Source: Micromonospora coerulea
GTDB lineage: Bacteria; Actinomycetota; Actinomycetes; Mycobacteriales; Micromonosporaceae
NCBI RefSeq assembly: GCF_016598485.1
Contig: NZ_JAEMUW010000013.1
Span: 62,001-126,000 of the forward strand
Direction of reading: 5' to 3'
Length of the DNA stretch: 64,000 bases
The notes beneath the pieces were generated by a model. The model made no database searches, was not told the origin of the DNA, and worked only from the letters and a program-made list of their open reading frames with translations. Below, piece after piece: positions 1 to 9,027 of the stretch. Within the stretch, counting starts at the first letter, position 1. Each line of letters starts with the position of its first letter. The position numbers and the translations under genes were made by a program.

Positions 1-54
1 TACCCGCTGCGCTCGCAGCTGCGCCAGCTGGTCTATTCCGCGCTGATCGACTGA
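1..54 (+). CDS. C-terminal end of a truncated gene
   Basis: The window opens inside a reading frame (frame 1) that ends with TGA at 52-54. The 17 visible residues end in QLVYSALID and nearly every codon has G or C in the third position, as in the real genes nearby, so this is probably the tail of a gene starting to the left of the window. Too little is visible to name a family. Confidence 0.45.
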   Translation, partial: YPLRSQLRQLVYSALID

Positions 55-154
55 CCGCGCCAGGGCGCGCTCGGCCAGGATCGCCGTTACGGCACCGGCC
101 GGGCGGCCCGCTCCATAGCCTGGGAGGCGAGGCAGGTCGGGGCGGGAGGCGGTC

Positions 155-796
155 ATGAGCAACATCGTCGTGTTCGGCGCCGGCGGCACCGCGGGGTCGC
201 GGATCACCGCCGAGGCGATCGGGCGGGGGCACCGGGTCACCGCGGCGGTGCGCCGCCCGGAGGCGACCAGCTACCTGCCGGCGGGGGTACGGACGGTCAC
301 CGGCGACGCGACGTCCCCGCGGAGCGTTCGGGAGCTGGCCGAGGACGCCGACGTGTTCGTGGTGGCGATCGGCGGCGGCGAGCGGGACCTGTGGCGGGAC
401 GCGGCGGACACCCTGGTGGGCACGCTGCGGGAGCTGCCCCATCCGCCCCGGGTGATCCACGTCGGGGGCGGGGCGACGCTGCTGACGCCGAAGGGCACGC
501 CGTTCCTCGACGAGCCGGACTTCCCGGCCGAGTACCGGGACTCGGCGAAGGGCCAGGCCGACGCGCTGGCCGTCTACCGCGCCGCCGCCGACGGGGTGAC
601 CTGGACGTACGTCTCCCCGCCGCCGTTGGAGTTCCACCCGGGCGAGCGCACCGGCCATTACCGCACCGGCACCGACGAACCGGTGACCGACGCGCAGGGC
701 CGCTCGGTGCTCACCTACGAGGACCTGGCGGTGGCGATCGTGGACGAGATCGAGAATCCGCGGTTCGCGAACGCCCGGTTCACCGCCGCGTACTGA
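155..796 (+). CDS. NAD(P)-binding oxidoreductase, atypical SDR (NmrA/YwnB-like)
   Basis: The 213-residue protein begins with a Rossmann strand and glycine loop (NIVVFGAGGTAGSRI, residues 3-17) that binds NAD(P). The single-domain length and the lack of a Tyr-x3-Lys pair fit the atypical SDR group of NAD(P)H-binding or epimerase-like proteins; the substrate cannot be told. The ATG at 155 follows a GGGAGG ribosome site. It converges with the PPOX gene, whose stop lies 3 bases away. Confidence 0.85.
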   Translation: MSNIVVFGAGGTAGSRITAEAIGRGHRVTAAVRRPEATSYLPAGVRTVTGDATSPRSVRELAEDADVFVVAIGGGERDLWRDAADTLVGTLRELPHPPRVIHVGGGATLLTPKGTPFLDEPDFPAEYRDSAKGQADALAVYRAAADGVTWTYVSPPPLEFHPGERTGHYRTGTDEPVTDAQGRSVLTYEDLAVAIVDEIENPRFANARFTAAY

Positions 797-799
797 CGC

Positions 800-1264
800 T
801 CAGTCGGTCAGCCGGGCGGGGAAGCCGCCGGTGGCGATCGGTCCCCAGCTGTCGATGGTGACCCGGATCAGCGACTTGCCCTGCTTGACCATCGCCGCCC
901 GGTACTCGTCCCAGTCCGGGTGCTCGCCGGAGATGCTGCGGAAGTAGTCCACCAGCGGGTCGAGGGCCTCGGGCAGGTCGAGCACCTCGGCGGTGCCGTC
1001 GACCTGGACCCACGGCCCGTTCCAGTCGTCGGAGAGCACGCAGGCGGAGACCCGGGGGTCGCGCCGGATGTTGGTCACCTTCGCCCGCTCCGGGTAGGTG
1101 GAGATCACCAGTCGGCCCGCGCCGTCCACCCCACAGGAGACCGGCGAGGACTGCGGCCGGCCGTCGGCGCGGGTCGTCATCAGCACGACCTTGTGCCGGG
1201 GGCGGAGGAACTCGATCAGGGCGGCCCGGTCGACCCGGGTGTTGCTCGCGATGGTGCGTGCCAT
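800..1264 (-). CDS. PPOX-class F420-dependent oxidoreductase
   Basis: A 154-residue split-barrel flavin/deazaflavin protein of the pyridoxamine-phosphate-oxidase fold. The N-terminal stretch (KVVLMTTRADGRPQSSPVSC) and the central ERAKVTNIRRDPRVS segment are the usual cofactor and phosphate contact region of the actinobacterial PPOX group, which uses F420 (or FMN) to reduce small substrates. The ATG at 1264 gives the normal family length and begins MARTIASNTRVD; longer upstream reading in this frame lacks family similarity. Substrate unknown. Confidence 0.87.
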   Translation of the reverse strand: MARTIASNTRVDRAALIEFLRPRHKVVLMTTRADGRPQSSPVSCGVDGAGRLVISTYPERAKVTNIRRDPRVSACVLSDDWNGPWVQVDGTAEVLDLPEALDPLVDYFRSISGEHPDWDEYRAAMVKQGKSLIRVTIDSWGPIATGGFPARLTD

Positions 1265-1353
1265 GCCCCCGGTTCTACCAGGCCGCGGCAGCGTCGGCCG
1301 GAGCCGCCCCGGGCTCCGCGTCCCGCCGGCCGGCGTCGGGCCGTCCGCGCGCC

Positions 1354-1995
1354 TCAGCGGGAGCGGTCGACCGTGCGGCGCGGCGCGGGCTGTGCCGGCA
1401 CCCGGGGGCGGACCGCGGGCCGCCAGGCCCGGCCGTTGGCGTAGATCACCCGGAACCCGAGGTACGACGCCAGCGGCGCCCAGTGCACCGAGCCCATCCG
1501 CAGCTCGGCGGCGTTGTGCCGCTGGCCGTTGGCGAGCACGTCGAGCAGCACGGTCTCGAACGCGGCCGATTCGACCCAGTCGACCTCGCGGGTGAACCCG
1601 CAGATCAGCGCCGCCCCGGTCACGTCGAGGAAGTCCCGTAGCGTGGCGTCGGAGGCGCGCAGCACCGAGCAGCTGCCGAAGTAGAGCCGCCGCCCCTCGC
1701 ACCGGCCGGCCATCCGTTCGGCGACGTCGGCCAGCTCGACGGAGTCCCAGTCGGTGAGGCAGAGCCGGCTCGGTTCGCCGTGCATGGCGAAGAAGCCGAC
1801 CCGGTAGTCGGCGTACTGCTTGAGCAGCCAACGGTCGAGGAAGTAGAAGAGCTCGTCACGGGTGGCCGCGTCCTTGTGGATGAACCGGATCCGGCCGAGC
1901 CGTTCGAGCAGTTCGAGGGTGGGCAGGACGGAGCCGCGCTCGTTGAGGTCCCGGTGCCACTGGCCCTCGATGCAGAAGACGCCACCGCGTGCCAC
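1354..1995 (-). CDS. Conserved hypothetical protein (DUF6642-like)
   Basis: The 213-residue product starts at a GTG directly behind a strong GGGAGG site, beginning VARGGVFCIEGQWH, so a longer upstream reading is not needed. It has no signal peptide or membrane span. Conserved-looking blocks are FCIEGQWHRDL, an FFAMHGEP segment and YFGSCSVLRAS, which suggest a compact cytosolic enzyme-like or sensor fold. I recall related actinobacterial proteins filed under DUF6642, with no established role. The C-terminus is a basic, proline-rich tail. Confidence 0.65.
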   Translation of the reverse strand: MARGGVFCIEGQWHRDLNERGSVLPTLELLERLGRIRFIHKDAATRDELFYFLDRWLLKQYADYRVGFFAMHGEPSRLCLTDWDSVELADVAERMAGRCEGRRLYFGSCSVLRASDATLRDFLDVTGAALICGFTREVDWVESAAFETVLLDVLANGQRHNAAELRMGSVHWAPLASYLGFRVIYANGRAWRPAVRPRVPAQPAPRRTVDRSR

Positions 1996-2314
1996 GCGCC
2001 ACCTCCCCCCGTCCGCGGAGCCCGGCGCAGACGCTACCGGGCCCGGATCACGAGTCGGCATCACCCTCGGTGCCCCCGAAGCGCCGTTTCCGTCACCCCT
2101 GCCCGGTACCGCGTCAATTCCCCCGACCTGAGCCGGCTGGCCGGTTCCCAATTAGCCGCATTCACAGCCGATGCCCAGGAAGGAGCAGTTATGAGAACAA
2201 TTCTGGTTATTAAGCCACGAATCAGCCGAGCGACTGTCACGGTGGAAGGGACAGGACGGCGTGGTCGATGTCCTGATCACCATCCCATCGGCTCTTCTAC
2301 CGGGAGGACTTTCT

Positions 2315-3091
2315 GTGCGCGTACACACCCTGAAGCGGGCGGTCATCGCGCTCGCCCTGGCGCTGCCAGGGGCCGCGATCGCCACGGTGGTCGCCGCGCC
2401 AGCGGCCCATGCCGACGGCTGCTACACGTGGCAGCGGACCCTGTCCCAGGGGCGTTCCGGCGAGGACGTCCGCCAGTTGCAGATCCGGGTGGCCGGCTGG
2501 GCCGCCTACCGGGACATCGTCCGCGTCGACGGCAGCTACGGACCGGAGACCGCCGCCGCGGTCAAGCGTTTCCAGTCCGCGTACGGCCTGCCCGCCGACG
2601 GCATCGCGGGCTCGCGGACGTTCGCCAAGATCTACGAGCTGCAGGACAACGACTGCACGCCGAAGCACTTCAGCTACAGCGAGCTGGACAACGGCTGCGG
2701 CAGGGGCGGGTGGAGCGGGGGCCCGCTCTCGTCGACCGCCACCCGGGCCAACGCGGTGCGCACCATGTGGAAGCTGGAGGCGCTGCGGCGCAGCCTCGGC
2801 GACAAGCCGCTCTACGTGACCAGCGGCTTCCGCAGCATCGCCTGCAACCGCCAGGTCGGCGGGGCCTCGGACAGCCAGCACCTCTACGGCACCGCCGCCG
2901 ACCTGGTTCCGCGCGGCTCCTCGCTGTGCCAGGTGGCCCGCACGGCCCGCAACCGCGGCTTCAGCGGCATCTACGGTCCCGGCTACCCCGGCCACTCCAG
3001 CCACGTCCACGTGGACTCTCGCCGGGAGAACAACAACGACCGTTCGACGAACTCGACGAGCTGGTCCGCGCCGAACTGCGGGATCGGCTGA
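2315..3091 (+). CDS. Secreted peptidoglycan-binding D-Ala-D-Ala carboxypeptidase (M15-like)
   Basis: The GTG at 2315 follows GGGAGGA and gives a Sec signal peptide ending near AAPAAHADG. The mature protein has a peptidoglycan-binding domain 1 (LQIRVAGWAAYRDIV through DGIAGSRTF) followed by a zinc peptidase M15-like domain with SQHLYGTAADL (His-x6-Asp) and HSSHVHVD, which supply the metal ligands. The order matches the classical Streptomyces zinc carboxypeptidase that trims cross-link peptides in the wall. About 258 residues. A very strong terminator follows. Confidence 0.88.
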   Translation: MRVHTLKRAVIALALALPGAAIATVVAAPAAHADGCYTWQRTLSQGRSGEDVRQLQIRVAGWAAYRDIVRVDGSYGPETAAAVKRFQSAYGLPADGIAGSRTFAKIYELQDNDCTPKHFSYSELDNGCGRGGWSGGPLSSTATRANAVRTMWKLEALRRSLGDKPLYVTSGFRSIACNRQVGGASDSQHLYGTAADLVPRGSSLCQVARTARNRGFSGIYGPGYPGHSSHVHVDSRRENNNDRSTNSTSWSAPNCGIG

Positions 3092-3104
3092 GTCGATCGA
3101 CGAG

Positions 3105-3154
3105 GACGGCGGCCCGGCTGCGGGGGTGGGGGACCCCGCAGCCGGGCCGCCGTC
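3105..3154. terminator. Perfect 21-bp stem terminator between convergent genes
   Basis: Bases 3105-3125 pair perfectly with 3134-3154 around an 8-base loop. It lies 14 bases after the carboxypeptidase stop and ahead of the stop of the opposite-strand gene at 3247, so it can serve both strands. There is no strong T tract, as is usual in high-GC actinomycetes. Confidence 0.85.
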
Positions 3155-3246
3155 GTGCCGCCCCGGTCACGGGCTGTCGGGCGTACCCCCGATCCGACCA
3201 CTCCGGCTCGGCGTGTCTGACGCCACGCCGCGACCCGGAGCAGTCG

Positions 3247-3705
3247 TCAGCTCGCCCGGGGCCAGCGCGGCGTGGTGGCGGGGGGCGCCACCGGCCGACC
3301 GGTACCGCCGGGCCGGATGGCGGGTCGCACGCCGGGTGCGACGACCCGGCCGGCCTGACCGCGCGGGGACGGGGTGACCGGGGCGGACGGACGCGCGGGC
3401 GCCCGCCCGGTCAGCACGAACGGGAAGGGCACGTGCACGAACGGGTTGCCGTGCCGCACCAGCGCGTCGATCTGCCGCTCGTTGAGGCCGTGGGTCTTCA
3501 GCACCCGCCGGCCCCAGCGGTGCAGCCGGCAGGGGTACGCGGCGCCGTCGTTGCGGCACTTCGGTCCGGCGGGCCACTCCTCGGCGGCGTGCACCACCAC
3601 CGCCCGGACCGCGAGCCGGACATCCTCGGGGGTCAGCGGCGCCGGCACCGGCACCTCGCCCAGGATCTGATCGATGGGATCCGTCGACTGCTCACCAACT
3701 CGCAC
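3247..3705 (-). CDS. Hypothetical protein with CRND...PCRLHRWGRR motif and proline-rich tail
   Basis: Starts at GTG 3705 behind GGGAGG; 152 residues. The first 90 residues are clearly paralogous to the protein at 40758-41012: both have a DSID/DPIDQILGEVP start, EDV..AV.AV.V.AAE.WP, the cysteine-containing CRND..P.PCRLHRWGRR block and a final helix LT.RQI.AL. The two conserved cysteines and His/Arg residues could bind a metal or nucleic acid, but no function is known. The last 50 residues are a Pro/Arg/Ala-rich low-complexity extension absent from the paralog. Confidence 0.7.
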   Translation of the reverse strand: MRVGEQSTDPIDQILGEVPVPAPLTPEDVRLAVRAVVVHAAEEWPAGPKCRNDGAAYPCRLHRWGRRVLKTHGLNERQIDALVRHGNPFVHVPFPFVLTGRAPARPSAPVTPSPRGQAGRVVAPGVRPAIRPGGTGRPVAPPATTPRWPRAS

Positions 3706-3916
3706 GGCAGGCCTCCCGCAGCTCGGCAGCGGTGCGGCTGACCCGCCGCACCACATCCTCGCCCACTGGTACGGCCCCCGACCGGCAGGAGTTCAATCCG
3801 GCCCGCCCCGCCGGCCCGGCACGGCACGCACCCGGGCGACCGGCCGCCGGATCCCGCCGCCGACCGCCCTGCCGGCCGGTAGCGTTTCCGACGGGACAGC
3901 GAGCCGGGAGCGTGCG

Positions 3917-4477
3917 ATGACCGAGCGGCAACCGTACCGGGTGGTGACCCGCCATCCGGGCTTCGAGCTGCGCCGTTACCCGCCGCACCTGGTGGCCGAG
4001 GTACGCGTCCAGGGCGACTTCGCCAAGGCCAGCAACGAGGCGTTCCGGCCGCTGGCCCGGTACATCGGCGGCGCCAACCGGTCCCGGCGGAAGAACGCGA
4101 CGGCGCCGGTGGTGCAGAAGTCCGCCGGGGCGGAGAAGATCGCGATGACCGCCCCGGTGGTCCAGGAGGAGGGGGACACCCCGGGCTGCTGGCTGGTCCG
4201 GTTCGTGATGCCGGCGAGCTTCACCGCGGCGACCCTGCCCGAGCCGGAGGACCCCCGGGTCGCCACCCGGGAGATCCCCGCGCAGCTCGTCGCGGCGATG
4301 CGGTTCTCCGGCCGCTGGACCATGAAGGCGTTCGAGGAGCGGGCCACCGCGCTGGGCCGGGCGGTCGCCGACGCCGGCTTCCAGCCGGGCGGCGCCGTCC
4401 GGTACGCGCGCTTCGACCCGCCGTGGAAGCCGTGGTTCCTGCGCCGTAACGAGGTCCTGCTGCCCATCGCCGAATAG
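3917..4477 (+). CDS. SOUL-family heme-binding protein
   Basis: The 186-residue protein shows the SOUL/HBP pattern: YRVVTRHPGFELRRYPPHLVAEV at the start, EAFRPLARYIGGANRS, KIAMTAPV in the middle, and a C-terminal YARFDPPWKPWFLRRNEV block. SOUL proteins are small beta-rich proteins that bind heme or related tetrapyrroles; the bacterial role is poorly defined. The ATG at 3917 is preceded by GGGAG. It is a single-gene unit with no obvious partner. Confidence 0.88.
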   Translation: MTERQPYRVVTRHPGFELRRYPPHLVAEVRVQGDFAKASNEAFRPLARYIGGANRSRRKNATAPVVQKSAGAEKIAMTAPVVQEEGDTPGCWLVRFVMPASFTAATLPEPEDPRVATREIPAQLVAAMRFSGRWTMKAFEERATALGRAVADAGFQPGGAVRYARFDPPWKPWFLRRNEVLLPIAE

Positions 4478-4539
4478 GTCGGCGGCCGGCGCGGTCGCCG
4501 GGTCACCCCTAGACTCCCGGTGACCCGCCCCCGGCCCAG

Positions 4540-5049
4540 ATGGGAAGTCCCGTGCGTCGCTGGCCCGCCGCCCTGGCCCTGGTTCTGCTGCTCACCGGCT
4601 GCGGTGGCGGCATCGAGCGGACCGCTCAGCCGCCCGCCTGGCAGACCCCCGCACCGACCGCCCCGGCCCCGCTCACCGTGCCGGAGGCCAAGGGCCGCTA
4701 CCTGGCGATCGTGGCGCCGTACAACACCGCTTTGGAGAAGCTGGAGGACGCGCTGCAGGCCGGCCGGCCGTGGCGGACGGTGCGCACGCTGGCCCGTGCG
4801 GTGGCCACCACCAACGCCACCCACGCGGAACAGTTGCGCACGACCGGCTGGCCGGCGAAGGCGCAGGCCCCGATCGCCGCGCTGCTCAAGGAGAACGAGC
4901 TGGCACTGAAGCACTGGCGGCTGGCCGGCGAGGCGGCGAGCGCCGAGGCGCTGATGCGGGAGATCCGCGCCGCCGCCGCCCACGACGGCGGCCGGCAGGC
5001 GAACAAGGTACGCGCCACCCTCGGCCTCCCCGTCTACAAGGAGTCCTGA
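4540..5049 (+). CDS. Putative lipoprotein
   Basis: A 169-residue secreted protein with a basic N-terminus, hydrophobic core and lipobox LTGC, so it should be lipid-anchored on the outside of the membrane. The mature part has a Pro-rich linker and then a helical domain (residues about 55-165) rich in Ala, Glu and Leu; no family recognised. The ATG at 4540 lacks a clear ribosome site; GTG 4552 behind GGGAAG is an alternative start four codons in. Confidence 0.7.
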   Translation: MGSPVRRWPAALALVLLLTGCGGGIERTAQPPAWQTPAPTAPAPLTVPEAKGRYLAIVAPYNTALEKLEDALQAGRPWRTVRTLARAVATTNATHAEQLRTTGWPAKAQAPIAALLKENELALKHWRLAGEAASAEALMREIRAAAAHDGGRQANKVRATLGLPVYKES

Positions 5050-5118
5050 CCTCCGGGGTCCGGCTACCGCCGCTCGACCGTCGGACGGCCAGCACCTCCG
5101 ACCAGGGGCCGGACGGGC

Positions 5119-5153
5119 GGTGGGCCCGCGCCGCCGTGCGGCACGGGCCCACC
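5119..5153. terminator. Bidirectional terminator hairpin
   Basis: GGTGGGCCCG at 5119-5128 pairs with CGGGCCCACC at 5144-5153, with further GCCG/CGGC pairing inside. It lies between the convergent lipoprotein gene and the protease gene. Confidence 0.75.
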
Positions 5154-5165
5154 CGGTGGTGCGTC

Positions 5166-7295
5166 CTACTTCCGGTTGCCGGTGTTGCTCACCCGGAAGG
5201 TGTAGTCCGCGTCGAGGAAGGTCAGGTCGCCGGTCGGCAGGTTGGAGATCAGGACGGCGAAGTCGTCCTGGTTGCCGCTGGCGCACCTGGTCCGCAGGCC
5301 GCTGACGTCGATCCGGTCGCCGGTGAACCGGTAGACCCAGTTGCCCGCGCCGTCCGTGGTCTCGCCCGCCGAGGTGGTGCCCGGCGTGAGGTCACAGTGG
5401 CTGACCACCTGGACGGTCCAGTTGTTCTCCTGCACGCCGGTGGTGGTGAACCAGTCGCCGGCCGGCGAGGAGAGGGTCGCGGCGGTGCCGTTGACCCGGA
5501 CGTCGTCGACGAACCAGCCGGTGTCCAGGTACGCGGCGTCGGTGGAGTACCGGAACCGCACGTCGGTGGCGCCGGCGGGCAGGTCGGCGGTCAGGTGCAC
5601 GTAGACCGGGTCGTCCACGAAGTACTCGCCGCCGGAGGTGCCGGTCAGGCCGTTGCCCTCGGTGTTGTTGCCGTGCGGGTCGTCGTCGGTGGTGACGACC
5701 TGTCCGGCGTCGTTGCGCAGCGGCACGGTCACCCAGTTGCCGCCGACCAGCGCCTCGACGAAGCCGAAGTCCCAGCCCTCCTCGATGAAGTACCAGCTCC
5801 AGAAGTCCAGCGAGGTGACTGCTCCGGAGGTGTCGACGTTGAGGATGTTGTCGGACTGGCTCTCGTAGCCGGCGTACCAGTGGGTGCTGCCGGTGTGCGG
5901 AGCGATGATCGTCTTGTCGTCGCCCGCGAAGGCCAGCGCCACCGTCGGCCCGGGGTTGCGGAACCGCTCGACCGACATGCCGAACGGCACGGCGGTGGTG
6001 TCCGGCCGGTTCTTCAGCCGGGCCCACTTGGCCTCCGGGGTGGCGCCGTTGTAGCTGCCCCGGCCGCTCCAGAAGACGTCGTCGGCGATGTCGATCGTCC
6101 ACGACGTGTCGGCCGGGTCACCGAAGTCGAAGGCCTTGATGTTGTAGATCGACGAGTCCTCGTCGTCCAGGTAGACGGCCACCGACCAGTCGCGGAACAG
6201 GTCGGCCGCGCTGCGCAGATGGGCGCCGGTCTGCGCGTTGAAGTCGTCGATGGCGTTCTGCACGCCGGTCATGCCGTCGGCCTGCTCCTCGAAGATCATC
6301 TTGATCAGCAGGTCACCGGCCTTGCCGTCGTACTGCTTGTCCGGGGTGTAGGTGCCGTCGCCGTTGCCGCCGGCCTGTTCCCAGAGGTACTGGAAGTAGG
6401 TGAACGCGGCGCCGTAGTTGGCCAGCGTGCCGCCCCAGCGGGTCAGCGAGGTCTCCTCGTAGAAGACCTGGTGGTTGCTGAGGTGGGAGCCGCCGGCGTC
6501 CAGGCCGTTGAGGAAGATGGCGAAGTCGGCCAGCCCCTCGTCGACCCAGGAGAGCTCGCCCGGGTCGCTGTAGTTGTGCAGCAGGTGCTCCAGCTCGTGG
6601 GCGACCGTGCCCTCGTACAGCTCGGGGCGGTCGTTGGCCGGGTTGGCGTCGCGCCACGGCGACGTGTTCGGCCCGACCCGGTTTGCCCAGTCCAGGGCGT
6701 CGACCACGATGACGTTCATCCCGACGCTGTCGATGAAGTCCGGCGCGAAGTAGCCGGCCGTGTACGACGTCTGGGAGCAGTCGTAGTAGGCGTCGTCCTG
6801 GATGTTGTAGAGCACCATCACCAGCGAGTCGCTGGCCGGCTCGGTCGGGTCGGCCGCCTGCATCGGGCCGAAGTGCTCCTCGTCCACCGCGACGATCTGG
6901 TCGGCCAGCTTGTCGCCGACGTAGTTGATCTCGGCTTGGGTGAGCGCAAACTGCGCGGCCGTGGCGGTGGCGCACGGGACGAACTCGTCGCCCGGGTTGT
7001 GGTCGAACTGCGGGTCGAGGCTGGCCACGCCGGTCGGCGCGGTGCCGTTCAGCGGGGTGCCGACCGGGACGTAGATGTAGACCGGGGTGCCGTCCGGTGT
7101 GGTGTTGGCATACACCCGGGTGAAGTCCTGGTCGTAGGTCCCGCCCGCCGCGCTGTCGTTGATCGGCAACGTGATGGTGGGTTCGCCGGGAAGGTTCTCG
7201 TGATCGCTCGCCTGGGCGGGCGCCGAGGCCGTGAAGGCCAGCGCCGTGACGCCCGCCAAGGCGGCCGCGATCCAACTCGGTCGTCTCATTCGCAC
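5166..7295 (-). CDS. Secreted zinc metalloprotease, immune inhibitor A (M6)-like
   Basis: About 709 residues from GTG 7295 (AGGAGG seven bases upstream); ATG 7289 is an alternative. A signal peptide ends near ASAPAQA. The zinc motif HELEH sits at residues 233-237, followed by a WVDEGLAD segment that likely supplies the third ligand (gluzincin pattern). The C-terminal half is beta-rich with sequence resembling the MAM/immune-inhibitor-A domain, including DTGWFVDDVRVNG, a carbohydrate or substrate-binding jelly roll. Exported protease for protein degradation; the specific target is unknown. Confidence 0.85.
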   Translation of the reverse strand: MRMRRPSWIAAALAGVTALAFTASAPAQASDHENLPGEPTITLPINDSAAGGTYDQDFTRVYANTTPDGTPVYIYVPVGTPLNGTAPTGVASLDPQFDHNPGDEFVPCATATAAQFALTQAEINYVGDKLADQIVAVDEEHFGPMQAADPTEPASDSLVMVLYNIQDDAYYDCSQTSYTAGYFAPDFIDSVGMNVIVVDALDWANRVGPNTSPWRDANPANDRPELYEGTVAHELEHLLHNYSDPGELSWVDEGLADFAIFLNGLDAGGSHLSNHQVFYEETSLTRWGGTLANYGAAFTYFQYLWEQAGGNGDGTYTPDKQYDGKAGDLLIKMIFEEQADGMTGVQNAIDDFNAQTGAHLRSAADLFRDWSVAVYLDDEDSSIYNIKAFDFGDPADTSWTIDIADDVFWSGRGSYNGATPEAKWARLKNRPDTTAVPFGMSVERFRNPGPTVALAFAGDDKTIIAPHTGSTHWYAGYESQSDNILNVDTSGAVTSLDFWSWYFIEEGWDFGFVEALVGGNWVTVPLRNDAGQVVTTDDDPHGNNTEGNGLTGTSGGEYFVDDPVYVHLTADLPAGATDVRFRYSTDAAYLDTGWFVDDVRVNGTAATLSSPAGDWFTTTGVQENNWTVQVVSHCDLTPGTTSAGETTDGAGNWVYRFTGDRIDVSGLRTRCASGNQDDFAVLISNLPTGDLTFLDADYTFRVSNTGNRK

Positions 7296-7578
7296 GCGGA
7301 TGCCTCCTGCGGGTGGGGCGGTGATCAGCTCCGGCCACCGCCGTCCGGGTAACACGTGTGAACCCCGGGACGTTGCGCGCGGATGTCGCATTGACCTGGG
7401 GATATGCCCCCAGCAGACCACTTGCGACGGTGAATGCGAAGTCGCGTCAGGTCACAGAATCGTCACGAACGCGAGACAGGCGGGACGGCTCCCGCGCCCG
7501 ACGTCGCCGTGACACTTCCGGCCCGCGGCCTGTCGCCTGCCGTCATGGGCCGCTACCGTTCCCGCCGGGGAGGTGCCG

Positions 7579-8511
7579 GTGTACGTCGTGTCGGTGATCA
7601 ACTACAAGGGCGGGGTGGGCAAGACCACCATGACCGCCAATCTCGGTGCCGAGCTGGCCAACCGGGGCATGAAGGTGCTGCTGATCGACCTCGATCCGCA
7701 GGCGAGCCTGACGTTCAGCTTCTACGAGCCGGACGACTGGCGGGACCGGCTGCGCGACGGCCGCACGATCAAGCGCTGGTACGACGGGCTGCGCGGGGAC
7801 ACCCCACGGGCCACCCTGGGCGAGCTGGTGGTCTCCCCCGGTCCGGCGAACGCGCACCTGAAGGGCGCCGGCCGGCTCGACCTGATCGCGTCCCACCTCC
7901 AGCTCGTCGACATCGACCTGGCCCTGGCCCGGGGGGTGGCCGACGGCGACGAGTACGACGCCGAGCTGTTCCGGGTGCGCGGCTCGCTGGCCGAGGGACT
8001 GCACGACGACGCGCTGGACCCGTACGACCTGGTCCTGATCGACTGCCCGCCGAACTTCAACGTGGTCACCCAGTCGGCGATCATCGCCAGCGACCACCTG
8101 CTGATCCCGGCGCGGGCCGACTACCTCTCCACGCTCGGCATCGACTACCTGCACGGCAACGTCCGGGAGCTGGTCGACCGGTACAACGCCGACTCCCGCC
8201 GGTTCGCCACCATCCGCCGCCATCACAAGGTCGCGCCGGGCATCGCCGGCGTGGTGTTCACGATGATCCAGCTGATGGCGCAGCGACCGGTCGCCGCCCA
8301 GCAGGGCTACATGGACCAGGTGCGGGCGCTCGGCGTGCCGGTCTTCCCGACCGCGCTGCGGGAGAACGTCACGCTCTTCGCCACCAACACCCCGCGCGGG
8401 GTGCCGGTGGTGCTGCGGGACCGGGTCACCGTGCCACCGGTCCGCGACGAGCTGCGGCAGATCACCACCGAGTTCCTCGCTCATCTCCAGCCGGCGGGGG
8501 CGGCCGGATGA
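7579..8511 (+). CDS. ParA/MinD-like P-loop ATPase (CobQ/Soj family)
   Basis: Begins YVVSVINYKGGVGKTT with the deviant Walker A lysine pair typical of ParA ATPases, then VLLIDLDPQASL (switch region) and DLVLIDCPPNFNVVTQSA (Walker B). ParA proteins form ATP-dependent dimers to position DNA or protein cargo. GTG 7579 has the better spacing from GGGGAGG; GTG 7573 would abut it. About 310 residues. No ParB or parS is visible nearby, and the next gene overlaps by ATGA, so the pair probably acts in some process other than chromosome segregation. Confidence 0.87.
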   Translation: MYVVSVINYKGGVGKTTMTANLGAELANRGMKVLLIDLDPQASLTFSFYEPDDWRDRLRDGRTIKRWYDGLRGDTPRATLGELVVSPGPANAHLKGAGRLDLIASHLQLVDIDLALARGVADGDEYDAELFRVRGSLAEGLHDDALDPYDLVLIDCPPNFNVVTQSAIIASDHLLIPARADYLSTLGIDYLHGNVRELVDRYNADSRRFATIRRHHKVAPGIAGVVFTMIQLMAQRPVAAQQGYMDQVRALGVPVFPTALRENVTLFATNTPRGVPVVLRDRVTVPPVRDELRQITTEFLAHLQPAGAAG

Positions 8512-8963
8512 CCGACCCGACGCGCGCCGTGCTGGCCCGGGTCGCCGAGTTCCTGGCCGGTCTCTCCGCCGCGGAGGTGACCGCGCTAGCCGAGGGGCGC
8601 GCCCGGCTCGCGCTGCTTCCGGACCACGCCGCGCCCACCGCCATCTCTCCCGTCCCGGTCACCGCCGCGCCGGCCGTCGACGGACCGGCTTCGGGCGCCG
8701 CGACCGACGTCGGTCGCGCGTCGGCGCCGGCACCCACGTCCCCCGTGGACGCCGAGCGCGCGTACGCCGCGCTCGCCGCCATGTCGCGGCGCGCCGACGG
8801 CACGGCGTACCTGGCGGCGTGGACGACCCGGGAGCTGCGGGCGCTGGCGGCGTGGGCGGGGCTGCGCGGGGTGACCGGACTGCGCAAGTTGGAGCTGGTC
8901 GAGCGGATCGTCGACCGCACCATCGGCTTCCGGCTCGACTCCACTGCCATCCGCCAGCGCTGA
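8508..8963 (+). CDS. Small partner of the ParA-like ATPase, Rho-N/SAP-like C-terminus
   Basis: Starts inside the ParA stop (ATGA overlap), so the two are translationally coupled. The 151-residue protein has an N-terminal helix (VLARVAEFLAGLSAAEVTALAEG), an Ala/Pro-rich linker of about 50 residues, and a C-terminal helical block (YLAAWTTRELRALAAWAGLRGVTGLRKLELVERIVDR) that resembles the short Rho N-terminal or SAP-like nucleic-acid-binding motif. A cargo or DNA adaptor role is inference. Confidence 0.72.
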   Translation: MTDPTRAVLARVAEFLAGLSAAEVTALAEGRARLALLPDHAAPTAISPVPVTAAPAVDGPASGAATDVGRASAPAPTSPVDAERAYAALAAMSRRADGTAYLAAWTTRELRALAAWAGLRGVTGLRKLELVERIVDRTIGFRLDSTAIRQR

Positions 8964-9027
8964 GGCGCGATCCGCCCGGGTCCCTTTAGGCTGTACAGCC
9001 ACACACCTCGACGGTGAGGAGAGACCG

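Noticed and set aside
2190..2300. Short frame starting MRTILVIKPRISRATV behind AAGGAG
   Set aside because: A good ribosome site and ATG, but the frame continues into sequence with shadow-type composition and overlaps the carboxypeptidase in another frame; possible leader peptide but not supported.
4770..7352. 860-codon open frame on the plus strand
   Set aside because: It lies antisense to the metalloprotease, is made of Val/Gly/Arg-rich low-complexity sequence without motifs and reflects high-GC codon bias of the real gene.
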